A stretch of 64,000 nucleotides of DNA. Origin: an uncultured Lachnospiraceae bacterium (lineage in GTDB: Bacteria; Bacillota; Clostridia; Lachnospirales; Lachnospiraceae). Below the pieces are notes generated by a model. That model was not told the origin of the DNA, made no database searches, and saw only the letters and a list, made by a program, of their open reading frames with translations. Shown one piece after another: positions 29,879-38,757 of the stretch. A program made the translations under genes and the position numbers. The stretch is from the NCBI GenBank assembly GCA_946631295.1, contig CAMOZY010000002.1:32311-96310 (forward strand), written 5' to 3'. The stretch's first letter is position 1; every line of letters begins with the position of its first letter.

Positions 29879-30522
29879 GACTTAAGAATGTACCCGGATG
29901 CCGGGAAAGGATTGCCGGAAGCGAATACGTTGCAGATGAAGAAACTCTGGTTCAGACTGCGGGAAGCTGGAAGGCGGGATTTAAGAATCCCGGAGAGCTC
30001 TATATAGAGATAGGCATGGGGAAGGGAAGATTCATCCATGAGATGGCGCTCCTTCACCCGGATATCAATTTTATAGGGATCGAAAAGTACTCCGCCGTTC
30101 TTCTCAGAGCAGTTGAAAAGATGGAGGCAGAGCCCAAGGATAATCTGAAGTTCATAAGGATGGATGCGGAGAGCATTGCCGATGTTTTTGCACCGGGGGA
30201 GGTTGACAGGATCTATCTGAATTTTTCGGACCCGTGGCCCAAGGACAGACATGCAAAAAGAAGACTTCCATCTCGTGAATTTCTCGCAAGATATGATAAA
30301 ATATTGAGGTCGGACGGACATATTGAATTCAAGACCGATAACAGGGTGCTTTTTGACTGGGCGGTGGAACAGCTCGAGGATTCCGGCTGGAAAGCGGATC
30401 TTATCACATATGATCTTCATGCAGAGGAAGAACTGATGAAGGACAATGTGATGACCGAATACGAAGAGAAATTTTCTGCAATGGGTAATCCCATTTGCAA
30501 ATACATAATTTCCCGCATCTGA
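29875..30522 (+). CDS. trmB: tRNA (guanosine(46)-N7)-methyltransferase
   Basis: ELYIEIGMGKGRFI, GIEKYSAVLLRAVEK, LNFSDPWPKDRHAKRRL. Confidence 0.97.
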   Translation: MRLKNVPGCRERIAGSEYVADEETLVQTAGSWKAGFKNPGELYIEIGMGKGRFIHEMALLHPDINFIGIEKYSAVLLRAVEKMEAEPKDNLKFIRMDAESIADVFAPGEVDRIYLNFSDPWPKDRHAKRRLPSREFLARYDKILRSDGHIEFKTDNRVLFDWAVEQLEDSGWKADLITYDLHAEEELMKDNVMTEYEEKFSAMGNPICKYIISRI

Positions 30523-30602
30523 AGTACGTGCATCTGACCGGATGCAGCAGAGCTTGGACGGGACGAACCCCCTAAACTGTTCATATCATGAAAGGAGTTA
30601 GT

Positions 30603-30920
30603 ATGGCACAGCATGTAACGATTAATGATTTTGAAAAGGAAGTACTTGAATCATCACTTCCTGTGCTAGTTGATTTTTATGCGGACTGGTGCGGTCCCTG
30701 TAAGATGATGTCTCCTGTTGTTGACGGACTTGCAGAGTCCATGGCAGCAGTCGTCAAGGTATGCAAATGCAATGTTGATGATAACGGTGCGATAGCTGAA
30801 AAGTACGGCATCATGAGCATTCCCGCATTCATCATCTTCAAGGGCGGACAGCCTGTTTCAACCAAGGTGGGAGCTTCATCCCCCGATGAATTCAAAAAGT
30901 GGATTGAGGAGAATGTCTGA
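30603..30920 (+). CDS. trxA: Thioredoxin
   Basis: VDFYADWCGPCKMMSPV; IPAFIIFKGGQ. Confidence 0.97.
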   Translation: MAQHVTINDFEKEVLESSLPVLVDFYADWCGPCKMMSPVVDGLAESMAAVVKVCKCNVDDNGAIAEKYGIMSIPAFIIFKGGQPVSTKVGASSPDEFKKWIEENV

Positions 30921-31876
30921 TGGCAAGTGTCAAACTGACAAAAGTTATCGAGAGAATGGATCTGGTCAATCTCACTCCCGAGATAGACGTTTCACGTATT
31001 CGTATCACACAGCCAGATATCAACAGACCTGCTCTTCAGATTGCAGGATATTTTGAGTATTTCGATCCCGCGCGTATACAGGTCATAGGATATGTCGAAT
31101 ATTCCTACATGGAAAATGCCCTCGATGATGAGCAGAAGTATGAGGCATATGACAAGTTTCTTGAGCATCCCATGCCTGCGATCATTTTCTGCAGAGGCTT
31201 AAGGCCCAATGACATCTTCATGGAACTTGCCAGAAAATACGGCATTCCCGTGCTCCTTACCAATGAAGCAACTTCCGGATTCACCGCAGAACTTATCAGA
31301 TGGCTCAATGAACAGCTTGCACCTATGATCTCTGTACACGGAGTTCTGGTTGACTGTTATGGTGAAGGCGTTCTGATCACGGGTGAGAGCGGTATCGGTA
31401 AATCGGAGGCAGCTCTCGAACTTATCAAGAGAGGACACAGACTTGTTACCGATGATGCGGTTGAACTCAGGAAGCTGTCGGATACGCTGCTTGTCGGAAG
31501 CGCGCCCGATATAACCAAGCATTTCATTGAACTTCGCGGTATCGGTATCGTTGATGTAAAGGCACTGTTCGGTGCTTCGAGTGTCAAGGATTCACAGCAG
31601 GTCGATCTGGTCATAAGACTTGAAGACTGGAATAAGGATAAGGATTACGACAGACTCGGTCTTGAAGAGAACTTTACCGAGTATCTCGGTGTCAGGGTTG
31701 TATGTCATAACATTCCCGTAAGACCCGGACGAAATCTCGCCGTAATCTGCGAGACCGCTGCGGTCAACTACCGTCAGAAACAGATGGGATATAATGCGGC
31801 ACAGGAACTCTACAAGAGAGTTCAGCAGTCGCTTGCCAAGAAGCGTGCCGACGAAGAAGATGGAGAGGAACAATAA
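30920..31876 (+). CDS. hprK: HPr kinase/phosphorylase
   Basis: GESGIGKSEAALELIKRGHRLVTDDAVEL Walker A region; ELRGIGIVDVKALFG signature; TGATG overlap with trxA. Confidence 0.97.
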   Translation: MASVKLTKVIERMDLVNLTPEIDVSRIRITQPDINRPALQIAGYFEYFDPARIQVIGYVEYSYMENALDDEQKYEAYDKFLEHPMPAIIFCRGLRPNDIFMELARKYGIPVLLTNEATSGFTAELIRWLNEQLAPMISVHGVLVDCYGEGVLITGESGIGKSEAALELIKRGHRLVTDDAVELRKLSDTLLVGSAPDITKHFIELRGIGIVDVKALFGASSVKDSQQVDLVIRLEDWNKDKDYDRLGLEENFTEYLGVRVVCHNIPVRPGRNLAVICETAAVNYRQKQMGYNAAQELYKRVQQSLAKKRADEEDGEEQ

Positions 31877-31877
31877 G

Positions 31878-32825
31878 ATGAAATACGTTTTTGGAGTTGA
31901 TATCGGAGGAACTACAGTAAAGCTCGGACTCTTTGATGAAAGCGGAGAACTCCTCGACAAATGGGAGATTCCCACCGACAAGAGCGACAAGGGTAAGAAC
32001 ATCGTCGGTGATGTATGTGACAGCATTAAGGCTAAACTTTCCGACAAAGGTGTCACATCAGCCGATGTACTCGGAGTAGGAGTTGGTGCTCCCGGTGCGG
32101 TCGATGAGGACGGAGTCATGACCGGAGGAGCTGTAAACCTCGGATGGGATGTTTTCAACCTCAGAACATCAATGGAAGAAAAACTTGATGGCGTCAAAGT
32201 TATCGCAGGAAATGATGCTAATGTCGCTGCATACGGAGAGATGCTTAAGGGCGGCGGCAAGGGACATAGAAATGTTGTGGCAGTCACTCTCGGAACAGGC
32301 GTCGGCGGCGGAGTCATAATCGGCGGAAGACTTATCACAGGAAGCACCGGAGCTGCAGGAGAGATCGGACATATCAGAGTTGATGATGTGGAAACTGCAA
32401 AATGTAACTGCGGACATACGGGATGTCTTGAACAGTTTGCATCCGCTACCGGTATTGCAAGACTTGCAAAGAGAAGACTTGAGGCAGATGATAAGCCCTC
32501 GGTTCTCAGAAGCGCGCAGACGCTTGATGCAAAGGCAGTATTTGATGCAGTCAAGGAAGACGATGAAGTTGCACTCGAGGTTGCACGCGAATTCGGAAAG
32601 TATCTCGGTAAGGGACTTGCAAGTGTTGCAGATGTCGTAAATCCAGAGGTATTCGTTATTGGCGGCGGCGTATCCAAGGCAGGAGAGATCCTTCTTTCAT
32701 TTGTTGCACCTGAATTTGAAAAGTACGTATTCCCTCCCTGCAGACATGCAGAGTTCAAACTTGCAACTCTCGGAAATGATGCGGGAATCTATGGCTGTGC
32801 CGGAATGATACTGGCAGAGAACTAA
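31878..32825 (+). CDS. ROK family glucokinase
   Basis: FGVDIGGTTVKLGLFDESG, GTGVGGGVIIGGRLITGSTGAAGEIGHI, CNCGHTGCLEQFAS. Confidence 0.95.
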   Translation: MKYVFGVDIGGTTVKLGLFDESGELLDKWEIPTDKSDKGKNIVGDVCDSIKAKLSDKGVTSADVLGVGVGAPGAVDEDGVMTGGAVNLGWDVFNLRTSMEEKLDGVKVIAGNDANVAAYGEMLKGGGKGHRNVVAVTLGTGVGGGVIIGGRLITGSTGAAGEIGHIRVDDVETAKCNCGHTGCLEQFASATGIARLAKRRLEADDKPSVLRSAQTLDAKAVFDAVKEDDEVALEVAREFGKYLGKGLASVADVVNPEVFVIGGGVSKAGEILLSFVAPEFEKYVFPPCRHAEFKLATLGNDAGIYGCAGMILAEN

Positions 32826-32861
32826 GTACTTTATAAAGAGGAAAGCAGAGAGGAGACCGAA

Positions 32862-33788
32862 ATGACTGGACAGGAGATCGCTGATATTTTATCCGAGCAT
32901 CTGGATGAGCACTGCATTCATCCCGATCAGCCGATGTCTGAATATACTTCATTCAGGACGGGCGGAAATGCATTATGCCTTGTTGAGGTCAATAATGTAG
33001 AGGAACTCAGAAGAGTACTCACATGCGTGAGAAAAAAATTCCTTCCCTATGTCATCCTCGGAAACGGGACCAATACTCTTGTTGAGGACGAAGGTTATAA
33101 CGGTGTCATTGTAAAGCTTGAAGGTGATTTCAAAAAGATCGATGTCACGGGATATGAAGTGACCTGCGGAGGCGGGGCTTCTTTTGCGGCAGCGGGACGA
33201 CAGGCTGCCGATATGTGGCTTACAGGAATGGAGTTTGCCTGTGGCATACCCGGAACCGTAGGCGGTGCGATCAGACAGAATGCGGGTGCTTTCGGTGGGC
33301 AGGTTTCCGATATAATCAAGAGAGTCAAGGCACTTACCACAGCAGGCGAAGAGATAGTCCTGAGACCTCATGAACTTCAGTTCGGTTACAGACACAGTAT
33401 CTTCTGTCTGAAAAAATATGTTGTTCTCGAAGCTGTATTTGAACTCAAAAAGGGCGATAAGAACGAGATCAACAACAAGATTGAAACATATTCCAAGGAA
33501 CGCAGGGATAAGCAGCCTCTCGATCTTCCCAATGCAGGAAGCATCTTCAAGAATCCCAAGGACGGAAGTGCTGCAGGAAAGCTTATAGAGGATGCTGGAC
33601 TTGCTGGAGAACATATCGGCGGAGCAATGGTATCGAGAAAGCACTGCAACTTCATAGTCAATGCAGGTACCGCGACCGCGACAGACATCATCGATCTGAT
33701 GGATAAGGTTAGAAATGATGTCTACAAGACCTTTGCAGTTCGCCTTGAGCCCGAGATAACCGTTCTGGGACAGAGGAAAAGATACTGA
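32862..33788 (+). CDS. murB: UDP-N-acetylmuramate dehydrogenase
   Basis: YTSFRTGGNA, LGNGTNTLV, GIPGTVGGAIRQNAGAFGG, PNAGSIFKNP. Confidence 0.97.
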   Translation: MTGQEIADILSEHLDEHCIHPDQPMSEYTSFRTGGNALCLVEVNNVEELRRVLTCVRKKFLPYVILGNGTNTLVEDEGYNGVIVKLEGDFKKIDVTGYEVTCGGGASFAAAGRQAADMWLTGMEFACGIPGTVGGAIRQNAGAFGGQVSDIIKRVKALTTAGEEIVLRPHELQFGYRHSIFCLKKYVVLEAVFELKKGDKNEINNKIETYSKERRDKQPLDLPNAGSIFKNPKDGSAAGKLIEDAGLAGEHIGGAMVSRKHCNFIVNAGTATATDIIDLMDKVRNDVYKTFAVRLEPEITVLGQRKRY

Positions 33789-33846
33789 TGCCAGGATGTA
33801 CGGCACTGTATGCGAAATGATTTAGCGCTCTGCGCGGAGAGATAAT

Positions 33847-34707
33847 ATGCGGATCGTTATTATAACCGGAATGAGTGGAAGCGGTAAGAGAACCGGCATG
33901 AAGATGCTGGAGGATATAGGCTTTTACTGCATAGACAATCTGCCTGCCGGGCTTGTAAGCCAGTTTGTTGAGCTTCTTGCCCAGCCCGGAAATGAATACA
34001 ATAAGGTGGCACTCGGCATTGATATACGTACCGCCGGTTCCATGAAGAATCTGGCTCAGGTCATTAAAACCCTAAAAAACAGCGGGCATGAGACAGAGGT
34101 TCTTTTCCTTGAGGCGTCCGATAAGACTCTTATACGCCGCTATAAGGAGAGCAGGAGGATTCATCCGCTTGCAGGCGAGGGCACCATTGAAGATGGCATT
34201 AAGAAGGAACGCACCGAACTTGCACCTATCAGGAAACAGGCTACATACATCATCGATACGTCCAATCTTCTTACCAGGGAATTTAAGGCAGAGCTCGACG
34301 GAATATTCCGCAAGAACGAGCAGTATTCGAATCTGAACGTCAGTATTGTTTCCTTCGGTTTCAAATACGGTATACCTGCGGATGCGGATCTTGTTTTTGA
34401 CGTAAGATTTCTTCCCAATCCTTTCTACATTGATGAACTGAAAAATAAAACGGGTCTCGATAAGGAAGTAAGGGATTACGTCTGTAAATTCAAAGAGACT
34501 GAGGAGTTCCTCGATAAGCTGGAGGACATGCTGAATTTCCTTATACCCAACTACGTAAAAGAAGGAAAATACAGTCTTGTGGTGGCAATAGGCTGTACGG
34601 GCGGAAAGCACAGATCGGTAACGCTTGCTTCGGGGCTGTATGACAGGATGAAATCCAGGAAGGATATAGGATTCAAGCTCACCCACAGAGACGTTACGGC
34701 AGGCTGA
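33847..34707 (+). CDS. rapZ: RNase adapter protein RapZ / YvcJ family
   Basis: ITGMSGSGKRTGMKMLEDIGFYCIDNLPAGL; IGCTGGKHRSVTLA; position between murB and whiA. Confidence 0.94.
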   Translation: MRIVIITGMSGSGKRTGMKMLEDIGFYCIDNLPAGLVSQFVELLAQPGNEYNKVALGIDIRTAGSMKNLAQVIKTLKNSGHETEVLFLEASDKTLIRRYKESRRIHPLAGEGTIEDGIKKERTELAPIRKQATYIIDTSNLLTREFKAELDGIFRKNEQYSNLNVSIVSFGFKYGIPADADLVFDVRFLPNPFYIDELKNKTGLDKEVRDYVCKFKETEEFLDKLEDMLNFLIPNYVKEGKYSLVVAIGCTGGKHRSVTLASGLYDRMKSRKDIGFKLTHRDVTAG

Positions 34708-34739
34708 TCTTCGGGACTTTTAATGAAAGAGAGACTGAT

Positions 34740-35603
34740 ATGTCCTTTTCATCTGATGTAAAGGAAGAACTTGCCGGTGTGATACCTCAGGCGAGGCACT
34801 GCAGAATAGCGGAGCTTGCCGCGATAATGCATCTTGCCGGACAGATAGGTGTTTCCTCGGATGGCGATGTAACTATCGGTTTTAACACATCCGGAAGTTC
34901 ACTTATAAAAAAAGGCTTTACTTTACTTGAAATAACATTTAATATAGGTAAGTCGCTGAAATGTGATGATTCGGAGTTTGATTCTCTGGTGAAGGGCATA
35001 GGCGATATGAATGATGCGGTAGATGATCTTACACTTAAGAATCCGTGCTGCAGAAGAGCATTCTTAAGAGGAGCATTCCTTGCATCGGGGTCTCTGAGTG
35101 ATCCTGATAAGGGTTATCATCTTGAATTTGTCTGCGGAAACGATGCCCAGGCAGATCAGATTGTAAGAGTGTGTTCGGACTTTGAGATAAACGCACGCAA
35201 AACCCTGAGACGCGATGAAACGGTCGTGTATGTCAAGGAAGGTGAGATGATCGGTGAACTCCTGAATGTCATGGGAGCGCAGAATTCCTACATGGAATTT
35301 GAAAACCGCCGTATCTACAAGGATGTCAGCAACACCGTCAACAGAAGGGTAAATTGCGAGACATCGAACATAAGGAAGACTGTGACAGCTGCATCAAGAC
35401 AGTTGGAAGATATCAGATATCTGGAGGAACACGGGCTGCTTGCATCCCTGCCTGCGCAGTTACAGGAAGCCGCATACGGAAGGCTTGAACATCCGGATGC
35501 AACGCTTGCCGAACTTGGGGCGATGATGGATCCTCCTGTCGGAAAATCAGGTATCAATCACAGACTTGCCAAGCTGAGCGAGATAGCTCAGAAGAAAATG
35601 TGA
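34740..35603 (+). CDS. whiA: DNA-binding protein WhiA
   Basis: MSFSSDVKEEL..., RRAFLRGAFLASGSLSDPDKGYHLEFV, PVGKSGINHRLAKLSEIA. Confidence 0.96.
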   Translation: MSFSSDVKEELAGVIPQARHCRIAELAAIMHLAGQIGVSSDGDVTIGFNTSGSSLIKKGFTLLEITFNIGKSLKCDDSEFDSLVKGIGDMNDAVDDLTLKNPCCRRAFLRGAFLASGSLSDPDKGYHLEFVCGNDAQADQIVRVCSDFEINARKTLRRDETVVYVKEGEMIGELLNVMGAQNSYMEFENRRIYKDVSNTVNRRVNCETSNIRKTVTAASRQLEDIRYLEEHGLLASLPAQLQEAAYGRLEHPDATLAELGAMMDPPVGKSGINHRLAKLSEIAQKKM

Positions 35604-35711
35604 TCTGACGGCTTGGGGCGCCGTTTATGGTATTGGGGAACGCAAGGCCTTGCGTAAAAAGGCTGACGCTGCATTGGGGGATGCGGTGTGTTGTGAAAGG
35701 ATGTTATCAGT

Positions 35712-35972
35712 ATGATTACCAGAACCGTAAACGTAAAATTTCCTAAGAATCTTTCTGCAAGTCCCGTAGCTCTTCTCGTACAGAAGGCAAGCAGATACGA
35801 CAGCATTATCTACATCGAATCCGGTGAAAGAAAGGTCAATGCCAAGTCCATCATGGGAATGATGAGCATCACACTTGATGAGGGCGATGAGCTTATGATC
35901 AAATGCGACGGAAGCGATGAAGGCGATGCAATCGATACTGTCGAGAAGTTCCTTACAGGTGCAGAGGCTTAA
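35712..35972 (+). CDS. HPr/Crh-like protein lacking His15
   Basis: NLSASPVALLVQ replaces GxHARPAxxLVQ; VNAKSIMGMMSI keeps the Ser46 motif. Confidence 0.9.
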   Translation: MITRTVNVKFPKNLSASPVALLVQKASRYDSIIYIESGERKVNAKSIMGMMSITLDEGDELMIKCDGSDEGDAIDTVEKFLTGAEA

Positions 35973-36014
35973 GTTCTGTTAGGAAATACAAATCGAATCT
36001 TTGGTGAATGCAAA

Positions 36015-36046
36015 GGATGTGGAATACTAGTATTCCGCATCCTTTT
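36015..36046 (+). terminator. Intrinsic terminator
   Basis: GGATGTGGAATAC-TA-GTATTCCGCATCC stem followed by TTTT. Confidence 0.85.
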
Positions 36047-36110
36047 CTAGTGAAAAACGTTTTATAAAAACGTTATATTGAAAACATACAGACTGTGTTA
36101 TGATTTGCTT

Positions 36111-37025
36111 ATGAAAAAGTTACTTTTTATCTACAATCCAAAAGCCGGAAGAGGACGTATCCGTAACGAACTTGCGGATATACTTGATATATTTGCCGCA
36201 GGAGATTATGAGATCACCATTGCACCCACGAGAAAAAACGGTGATGCGGAAAGGATCGCTGCTGAAAGAGAAGCGGACTTTGATATGCTCGTATGCTGCG
36301 GAGGAGACGGAACTCTTGATGAGACCGTGCGTGGCATGATGCAGAATGAGAGCCGTACACCTCTCGGATATATTCCTGCGGGTTCAACCAATGATTTCGG
36401 CGGTTCGCTTGCGCTTCCAAAGGATATGCTGAAGTCCGCACAGATAATAGTCGACGGAATGGATAAGGCTGTTGACGTGGGCCTGTTCAATAAAGAGGCC
36501 TTTATCTATGTTGCGGCATTCGGAGCATTTACCGAAGTCAGCTATAGCACCGATCAGGACATGAAGAATGTTATCGGACATTCCGCATATATACTGGAAG
36601 GTATCAAGAGCGTAGGAAATATCAGGCCGTACCATATGAGGATCGAACATGACGGAGAAGTCATCGAAGATGATTTTATCTATGGAATGATAACCAACTC
36701 CATCAGCGTAGGCGGAATAAAGGGTATCACCGGTGATAATGTTGATCTTGCGGACGGCATCTTTGAGATCAATCTGATAAAAAACGTCAGGAATGCGATA
36801 GAGTTCCAGCAGCTTCTCGGTGCGCTGGCAATCGGAAGATATGATCTTTCCGACAGGATCGTTTCATTTTCCTCGGGACATATAAGCCTGACATCCGATG
36901 AAAAGGTAGCATGGACACTTGACGGAGAGGACGGCGGAAAGCACGATAAGGTTGAGATAGTCAATGTGAAGCGTGCGATAGATATAAGAGTTGCAAGAGA
37001 TCTTCTTTCGATAAAACAGGATTAA
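36111..37025 (+). CDS. Diacylglycerol kinase-like lipid kinase (YegS/DgkB family)
   Basis: LLFIYNPKAGRGRI, VCCGGDGTLDETVRGMM, PLGYIPAGSTNDFG. Confidence 0.95.
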   Translation: MKKLLFIYNPKAGRGRIRNELADILDIFAAGDYEITIAPTRKNGDAERIAAEREADFDMLVCCGGDGTLDETVRGMMQNESRTPLGYIPAGSTNDFGGSLALPKDMLKSAQIIVDGMDKAVDVGLFNKEAFIYVAAFGAFTEVSYSTDQDMKNVIGHSAYILEGIKSVGNIRPYHMRIEHDGEVIEDDFIYGMITNSISVGGIKGITGDNVDLADGIFEINLIKNVRNAIEFQQLLGALAIGRYDLSDRIVSFSSGHISLTSDEKVAWTLDGEDGGKHDKVEIVNVKRAIDIRVARDLLSIKQD

Positions 37026-37045
37026 AAACCCCCTAAAATGGGAGG

Positions 37046-37079
37046 ATGCCGGGTATCATAAGATACCCGGCATTTATTA
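37046..37079 (+). terminator. Intrinsic terminator
   Basis: ATGCCGGGTATC-ATAA-GATACCCGGCAT then TTTATT. Confidence 0.85.
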
Positions 37080-37216
37080 TGAAAAAGATTAAACTATACG
37101 AAGGATAAAAAAGTAATCCGTTGTCTTCTTAGTAATAATATATTATGTAAACGTGAATAGATAGTGTTTATGCCTTTAACATTCAGAAAACTATTTGTAA
37201 ACAAATTGTGAACATC

Positions 37217-37250
37217 AAAAAACCTGCTGTCTTTTCGAGGCAGCAGGCTT
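37217..37250 (-). terminator. Intrinsic terminator for the minus-strand PPIase gene
   Basis: Minus strand CCTGCTGcctcgaaaagaCAGCAGG followed by TTTTTT. Confidence 0.8.
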
Positions 37251-37301
37251 AAGAATATGTGCAAATTCACTATTTTGCCGTAAGGCTGATCTGTCAGAGG
37301 G

Positions 37302-37841
37302 TTATCTGTCGGGAAGCTTTTCGGGCTCGGGATAATCCACTCCGAAGGTTTCAACGGTAACTGTCTTCATTATCTGGGGCTTCAGAGGCTTGTCGGTGAA
37401 GGGATTGGTGGGGGTTTCAGCAATCTTATCAACTACTTCCATACCCTCGATAACCTTGCCGAATGCCGCATAATCACCATCGAGATGAGGTGAATCCTTG
37501 TGCATGAGGAAGAACTGGCTTCCTGCAGAATCAGGGAACATGGAGCGTGCCATGGAAAGAACGCCCGCGGTATGCTTGAGGTCGTTCTTGAATCCGTTGC
37601 TGGTAAACTCGCCCTTGATGCTGTATCCGGGGCCGCCGGTTCCGATTCCTTCCGGATCTCCGCCCTGGATCATGAAACCTGAGATGATGCGGTGGAATGT
37701 GAGTCCGTTATAGAATCCTTTTGATATGAGACTGATAAAATTGTAAACTGATTGAGGAGCAATCTCCGGATAAAGCTCAGCTTTGATAACGGAGCCATCC
37801 TCCATTGTGAATGTTACGATGGGGTTCTTGGTATCTGCCAT
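37302..37841 (-). CDS. Cyclophilin-type peptidyl-prolyl cis-trans isomerase
   Basis: SVYNFISLISKGFYNGLTFHRIISGFMIQGGDPEGIGTGGPGY; SDSAGSQFFLMHKDSPHLDGDYAAFGKVIEGM. Confidence 0.97.
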   Translation of the reverse strand: MADTKNPIVTFTMEDGSVIKAELYPEIAPQSVYNFISLISKGFYNGLTFHRIISGFMIQGGDPEGIGTGGPGYSIKGEFTSNGFKNDLKHTAGVLSMARSMFPDSAGSQFFLMHKDSPHLDGDYAAFGKVIEGMEVVDKIAETPTNPFTDKPLKPQIMKTVTVETFGVDYPEPEKLPDR

Positions 37842-37915
37842 TGTTTTTCCTTTCCTGCGCGAGTCTTATCTCCATACGCGACCTGTTCATTATAGCATAA
37901 AGCTGGGCATTTTTG

Positions 37916-38695
37916 ATGTTAAACAGATATCTTGAAAAAACTGAATATATAACGGACCGGATGCACTCCGAAGCTGAAGAAGGAGTGCTGTATGTTGTGA
38001 GCGTTGATGCGTTCCTCCGAGAGCCTGATTATCCCGATATTCCATATGCGCTGTACAGAGATGTGAACCGGGATGGTGATGTTTTTGCCGAAGGCGTAAA
38101 GTACGTGCTCGAGGGAGAAGGAGAGTTTGATCCTGAGGAGTTTGATGATGATTATCTTGAGGGAATATACAGAAGGCTGAAGAGGATTCCCTGGGATATT
38201 CTTGAGACAGACAGGTGCATGTTAAGAGAAACTTCGGTTGCCGACCTTGATGCGTTCTATGAGATATACGCGGATCCCGATATCACAAGATTTCTTGAGG
38301 GCCTGATGGAACGCTTTGATGAGGAGATATACACGGAGAATTACCGGGACCTTATCTATGAGATATACGGACATGGCATATGGACCGTGATTTCAAAGGA
38401 AACCAGTGAGATCATAGGAAGAGCGGGGCTTGATGAAAGAGCAGGGTTTGATATGCCTGAGCTCGGATTCATGATCGGAAAAAAGTGGCAGAGACGTGGT
38501 CTTGCTTTCGAGGTGTGCCGCGGGATTCTGGAGTGGGCTTCGGAAAATGGGATTGAAAAGGTGATGAGCCTTACGGAAAAGGAGAATACTGCTTCAGTGG
38601 GACTGCTTAAGAAGCTTGGGTTTGAACTTTTGGATGCGGTGGATATACAGGGAACGATGCTGGACAGGTATATCTATAGAGTTCCTGAAAAATGA
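37916..38695 (+). CDS. GNAT family N-acetyltransferase
   Basis: C-terminal GNAT (PELGFMIGKKWQRRGLAFEVCRGILEWA...NTASVGLLKKLGFELLD); start ambiguous (TTG 37913/ATG 37916). Confidence 0.87.
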   Translation: MLNRYLEKTEYITDRMHSEAEEGVLYVVSVDAFLREPDYPDIPYALYRDVNRDGDVFAEGVKYVLEGEGEFDPEEFDDDYLEGIYRRLKRIPWDILETDRCMLRETSVADLDAFYEIYADPDITRFLEGLMERFDEEIYTENYRDLIYEIYGHGIWTVISKETSEIIGRAGLDERAGFDMPELGFMIGKKWQRRGLAFEVCRGILEWASENGIEKVMSLTEKENTASVGLLKKLGFELLDAVDIQGTMLDRYIYRVPEK

Positions 38696-38721
38696 CTGAT
38701 TTGTCATGTGAATAATGAAAT

Positions 38722-38757
38722 CAAAAAAATAGAAAGTGTCCTTGTGGTACTTTCTAT
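38722..38757 (-). terminator. Intrinsic terminator overlapping the tadA stop codon
   Basis: ATAGAAAGT...ACTTTCTAT stem with T7 on the minus strand. Confidence 0.75.

Noticed and set aside
31592-32758. 388-aa minus-strand ORF antisense to the ROK glucokinase gene
   Set aside because: Low-complexity Ser/Pro/Thr-rich translation with no recognisable domain; it mirrors a strongly coding + frame (ROK motifs), a common artefact of codon bias.
32973-33806. 277-aa minus-strand ORF antisense to murB
   Set aside because: No family signature; fully covered by the confident murB reading frame.
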